Below are positions 32,443 to 35,241 of a stretch of DNA of 35,241 bases, in pieces (within the stretch, counting starts at the first letter, position 1; each line of letters begins with the position of its first letter). The translations under genes were made by a program, and so were the position numbers. This stretch comes from an uncultured Allobaculum sp. (lineage in GTDB: Bacteria; Bacillota_I; Bacilli_A; Erysipelotrichales; Erysipelotrichaceae), in contig CAJTLE010000013.1 of NCBI GenBank assembly GCA_910577085.1, positions 1 to 35,241 on the forward strand, written 5' to 3'. The notes under the pieces are model-generated. The model made no database searches and was not told where the DNA came from. It worked only from the letters and a program-made list of their open reading frames with translations.

Positions 32443-32812
32443 TTCTCGATTAATTTACACCTGCCAAAAGAAAATACAAGAGATTTTCAACAACTCGATA
32501 CTTTCCCATAATTGGCCTGTTCCTTTCCGTTTCCGCATCGTTTCCCTTTTTGGTCTGTCTAGTCATATCTGCTTTACTTTTAAAATATTTTTAAAGAGAA
32601 CTGACGAATCATCTTTCTGAAAGCGGTGAGCAGACTTTACCATTTTCTTTTCTGAAACTTTCATCAGACAAGCAGAAGCCAGTCTTGAGCAGGCGCACTC
32701 CATAAACTGCCATTCCAGATCCATCGCACGAACGAAAAATGAGTTTTATCTGTGTTTACTTTTTCCCTTATCCTGTATCCTGATTTTTTCTCTTTTACTT
32801 GTCTCCATTCAG
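32443..32812. other. Intergenic region between lacZ and the permease operon
   Basis: No coding region or RNA gene recognised. T/C-rich on the plus strand in its last 80 bases. A perfect palindrome-like TTTTAAAATATTTTTAAA lies near 32578-32595. Confidence 0.4.
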
Positions 32813-32852
32813 ATCAAAAAAAGATCGAACAGCCAGATGCCATTCGATCTTT
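32813..32852 (-). terminator. Terminator of the sugar permease operon
   Basis: AAAGATCGAA-13 nt-TTCGATCTTT, followed on the minus strand by a T run; 22 nt after the last permease gene. Confidence 0.88.
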
Positions 32853-32873
32853 GAAAATTCCGTAAACTTGAGT

Positions 32874-33752
32874 TTACCCTTTGACGGCACCACCCATACC
32901 GTTGGTGTAGAATCCCTGCATCTTGATAAACATGATGGAAATCGGGATCGAAACCAGAACAGCGGCAGCCGCGAAACGGACAAACCAGGTGTCGATGTAT
33001 TCACGCTCTAACATATTCCACATCGTTAAAGCAACCGTGTACTGAGCCTGGTTGGCACCGCAGATAACCTTTGCGAAAACGAAGTCTATCCATGGAGCCA
33101 TGAATGCCTGTAAAGCGGTATAGACCAGAATAGGTTTGGATAATGGGATGGTGATCTTTGTGAAGACCTGCCATCTGGTTGCACCATCAACATAGGCAGC
33201 TTCGTCGAGTGCCTTTGGAATGGTATCGAAGAAGCCTTTGGAGATGGTAAAGCCCATACCAGTTGAGGCGGAGTACACCAGAACCAGTGCAACTTTAATC
33301 AGATCTCCCTGCGTCAGACCTAAGGCCTTCAAAATGAAGTAGGTTGCCAGCATGGCCATGAATCCAGGAAACAGACCCAGGATCATGAACAGGTTCATAT
33401 AACGGGTTCTCCATTTAAAACGCAGACGGGAGAAGCAGAAGGATACCGACAGCGTAAAGAACACCGAGATAATGCAGCTGAACACCGCCACGATAAAGGT
33501 GTTCATGAATGCACGTGGGAAGTTCAGGTTGTTTGTATCCTGGAACAGCGCCACATAGTTGTCAATGGTATAGCTCGAAGGGAACAGGGATGCTACATAG
33601 GCACCACGTCCTGCACGGAAAGACTGCAGGGCGATCCACACCAGCGGCATGACCCAGATTACAGCGAGAACCGTCAGCAGAATGTAAACCAGAATATTGA
33701 CGATTTTTCGTTTAAGAGCATACGATTCCGGGTTAATCACTTTATTTGCCAT
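32874..33752 (-). CDS. Sugar ABC transporter permease, MalG/GanQ-like
   Basis: 292-residue inner permease subunit with six membrane segments. The coupling EAA loop is EAAYVDGATRWQ (184-195), which contacts the ATPase. GAGGAGGG lies 9 nt before the ATG, which shares its A with the stop of the upstream permease gene (TAATG), so translation is coupled. No ATPase gene is in the window; these importers often share a remote MsmX/MsmK-type ATPase. With the GH2 and GH42 enzymes nearby, uptake of galacto-oligosaccharides or lactose is the likely role, as for GanQ of B. subtilis. Maltodextrin cannot be excluded from sequence. Confidence 0.88.
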   Translation of the reverse strand: MANKVINPESYALKRKIVNILVYILLTVLAVIWVMPLVWIALQSFRAGRGAYVASLFPSSYTIDNYVALFQDTNNLNFPRAFMNTFIVAVFSCIISVFFTLSVSFCFSRLRFKWRTRYMNLFMILGLFPGFMAMLATYFILKALGLTQGDLIKVALVLVYSASTGMGFTISKGFFDTIPKALDEAAYVDGATRWQVFTKITIPLSKPILVYTALQAFMAPWIDFVFAKVICGANQAQYTVALTMWNMLEREYIDTWFVRFAAAAVLVSIPISIMFIKMQGFYTNGMGGAVKG

Positions 33753-35074
33753 TACATGAAGCCCTCCTCGTTCTTATAGGATCCACTGGTGCGATAAGTT
33801 ACCAGAGAAACAATTGCCAGGACAATAAAGGTGAAGATACCAATTACCGCACCGGTGTTGTACAGGTTGCGGTCGATGGTCAGTTTGTACAGCCAGGTTA
33901 CCAGCAAGTCGGTATCGCCGGCAGTATGACCAACCTGAGTCGGGTCACCTCTCGATAACAGATAAATAACGTTGAAGTTATTTACGTTACCGGTGAACTG
34001 AGTAATCAGATAAGGAGTCGTTACGAATAACATGTAAGGCAGCGTAATTTTGAAGAACGTAGTCACTGCATTGGCACCATCGATCTTGGCTGCTTCATAC
34101 AGGTCACCAGGAATACTTTCCAGAATACCGGTTACCTGCAGGATGGTATATGGAATACCCAGCCAGCAGTTGATGACAATAACCGTTACACGTGCCCATG
34201 TGGCATTCGTCCAGAATGGCAGCGGCGAACTGATCCAGCCCCAGTTCATTAACAGCGTATTGATGGCACCCTGTTCGTTGAGCATCTGACGCATGATCAG
34301 CAGAGATACGAACTGAGGAACTGCAATCGATAAGATGAAGCAGAAACGCCAGAACGTTTTTCCCTTGGTATCTTTGCGGTTGATGATCAAAGCCAGGATC
34401 ATACCGAGGATATAGTTCGAGAACGTTGCACAGATTGCCCAGGTCAGTGTCCAGGCCAGTACTGCCCAGAACTGAGAACCGATTTCGCTGCCAAAGTTCA
34501 GAACATCACCAAAGTTTCTGAAGCCAACCCAGTCAAACAGAACCAGATGGTTACCGATAACGGAGTAGTTGGTGAACGCCATACTGATCATGAAGACCAG
34601 TGGTAAAACGGTGAAGATAATAATTCCGATCACTGGCAGAGTCAGCAGAGTATAGTGCATCTTCTTGTCGAACAGATCAGCAACATCTTCTTTGAAAGTC
34701 GGAAGTTTCTTTCCGTCTTCATACATTACCTGTGCTTTGTAGGCCGATTTAACGGTACCGCACCAGATAATCCAGAAACCGATGATGATGAAAATCGTTG
34801 CGATGCCATATAACAGGATCAGCAGGGAGTCATCACCAGCTGTATATTCATAAATACCTTTGGCCTCATTCCAGACCTCACCCTGTGCTGTGTCCCCAAG
34901 CCCTGGGAGCATAGCCAGGCAATGGCCGCCGAAAAGGACCATAAAAGCAATAAATGCGATTTCAACCAGAAGGAACAGGAGACCTTTAATCCACTGATGG
35001 TACGCCATGTTTCCAAAGCCCATGATGAAGAACGAGATTTTCGTCTTCATATTTCCATGGCGGGCAGCTTCCAT
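33752..35074 (-). CDS. Sugar ABC transporter permease, MalF/GanP-like
   Basis: 440-residue partner permease with about eight membrane segments, including two extra N-terminal helices and an extracytoplasmic loop typical of MalF/GanP. The EAA loop is YEAAKIDGANAV (about 326-337). The start is uncertain: GTG 35077, ATG 35074 or ATG 35050 (MKTKISFF). None has a good ribosome binding site. ATG 35074 is used because relatives carry a short basic leader before KTKISFF. The gene overlaps the MalG-like gene by one base. A solute-binding protein gene would be expected just upstream, but the 160 nt available here contain none; it must lie beyond the window. Confidence 0.85.
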   Translation of the reverse strand: MEAARHGNMKTKISFFIMGFGNMAYHQWIKGLLFLLVEIAFIAFMVLFGGHCLAMLPGLGDTAQGEVWNEAKGIYEYTAGDDSLLILLYGIATIFIIIGFWIIWCGTVKSAYKAQVMYEDGKKLPTFKEDVADLFDKKMHYTLLTLPVIGIIIFTVLPLVFMISMAFTNYSVIGNHLVLFDWVGFRNFGDVLNFGSEIGSQFWAVLAWTLTWAICATFSNYILGMILALIINRKDTKGKTFWRFCFILSIAVPQFVSLLIMRQMLNEQGAINTLLMNWGWISSPLPFWTNATWARVTVIVINCWLGIPYTILQVTGILESIPGDLYEAAKIDGANAVTTFFKITLPYMLFVTTPYLITQFTGNVNNFNVIYLLSRGDPTQVGHTAGDTDLLVTWLYKLTIDRNLYNTGAVIGIFTFIVLAIVSLVTYRTSGSYKNEEGFM

Positions 35075-35077
35075 CAC

Positions 35078-35104
35078 GGTATAAGCCTAACTATTAAATG
35101 TCAA
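35078..35104 (-). promoter_or_regulatory. Candidate promoter immediately before the MalF-like gene
   Basis: Consensus TTGACA (35104-35099) and TATACC (35083-35078) with a short 15-bp spacer. Predicted initiation falls at the annotated start, which would mean a leaderless message or use of the internal ATG at 35050. Confidence 0.35.
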
Positions 35105-35200
35105 GTGTAAATGCAGAGTAATCAGAAAGAAATCAGTTTTGCCATATGCAGGTACATTTGCCTTGATAGAGAAGGCAATATCTGGATTACGTTTATGTTT

Positions 35201-35227
35201 TTTGGTAAAAATGGGCGCACTAAAAAG
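35201..35227 (-). promoter_or_regulatory. Candidate operator upstream of the permease operon
   Basis: TTTGGTAAA (35201-35209), the exact reverse complement of the TTTACCAAA at lacZ, followed by ACTAAAAAG (35219-35227), also resembling the lacZ site. Confidence 0.35.
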
Positions 35228-35241
35228 AACTTTACAGAAGC

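Overview
The window looks like a piece of a low-to-mid GC Bacillota (Firmicutes) chromosome. The evidence is strong AGGAGG-type ribosome binding sites throughout, a secA-prfB pair with the CTT-TGA programmed frameshift in prfB, LuxS, a lactose/cellobiose-family PTS, a cre-like box and GanPQ-like sugar permeases. TGA is a stop codon here, because prfB uses it as its frameshift stop. An Erysipelotrichia-like or related gut Bacillota is my best guess. That is inference; nothing in the sequence fixes the genus.

Left end (1-5.2 kb): positions 1-1901 are a complete IS1182-like insertion sequence with 17-bp imperfect terminal inverted repeats. Its transposase carries a +1 frameshift just after the catalytic Glu. 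The IS has cut off the 3' part of a large MmeI-like (type IIL/IIG) restriction-modification gene. Nuclease and methyltransferase motifs survive, but the target-recognition end is gone. A gene-poor AT-rich stretch follows, holding one well-formed 56-codon gene for an acidic small protein.

5.2-13.3 kb: a minus-strand operon encodes an esterase plus PTS IIA and IIB with no IIC. Next come two tRNA-Arg genes (CCG, CCT) with their own promoter and terminator, a patatin-like phospholipase, a two-gene operon (DJ-1/PfpI protein plus glutathionylspermidine-synthase-like ATP-grasp), a DUF308/HdeD-like membrane protein and cysK.

13.3-20.2 kb: a minus-strand housekeeping block holds secA-prfB (20-nt overlap, intact programmed frameshift), luxS, a Cof-type HAD phosphatase and mutY.

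20.3-26.7 kb: an orphan LysR regulator faces a C-terminally shortened XRE/ImmA-IrrE metallopeptidase regulator, whose promoter is bracketed by two near-perfect operators. A plus-strand cluster follows: MFS transporter, acetyl-CoA hydrolase/4-hydroxybutyrate CoA-transferase family enzyme and alpha/beta hydrolase, with a cre-like box upstream.

26.7-35.2 kb: a minus-strand beta-galactoside locus with two ABC permeases (MalF/GanP and MalG/GanQ type), a GH2 LacZ and a GH42 beta-galactosidase, separated by terminators. The motif TTTACCAAA lies upstream of both lacZ and the permease operon and may be a shared operator.

The intergenic regions repeatedly contain short degenerate tandem repeats, several built on TCTGA/GATC words (10.70, 11.83, 17.93 kb), plus others at 18.97 and 24.02 kb. 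No CRISPR array, rRNA gene or prophage was seen. I found no convincing new multi-gene system. The best leads are the disrupted restriction enzyme, the acidic orphan protein, the DJ-1/ATP-grasp pair, the IIC-less PTS/esterase operon and the TCTGA repeats.
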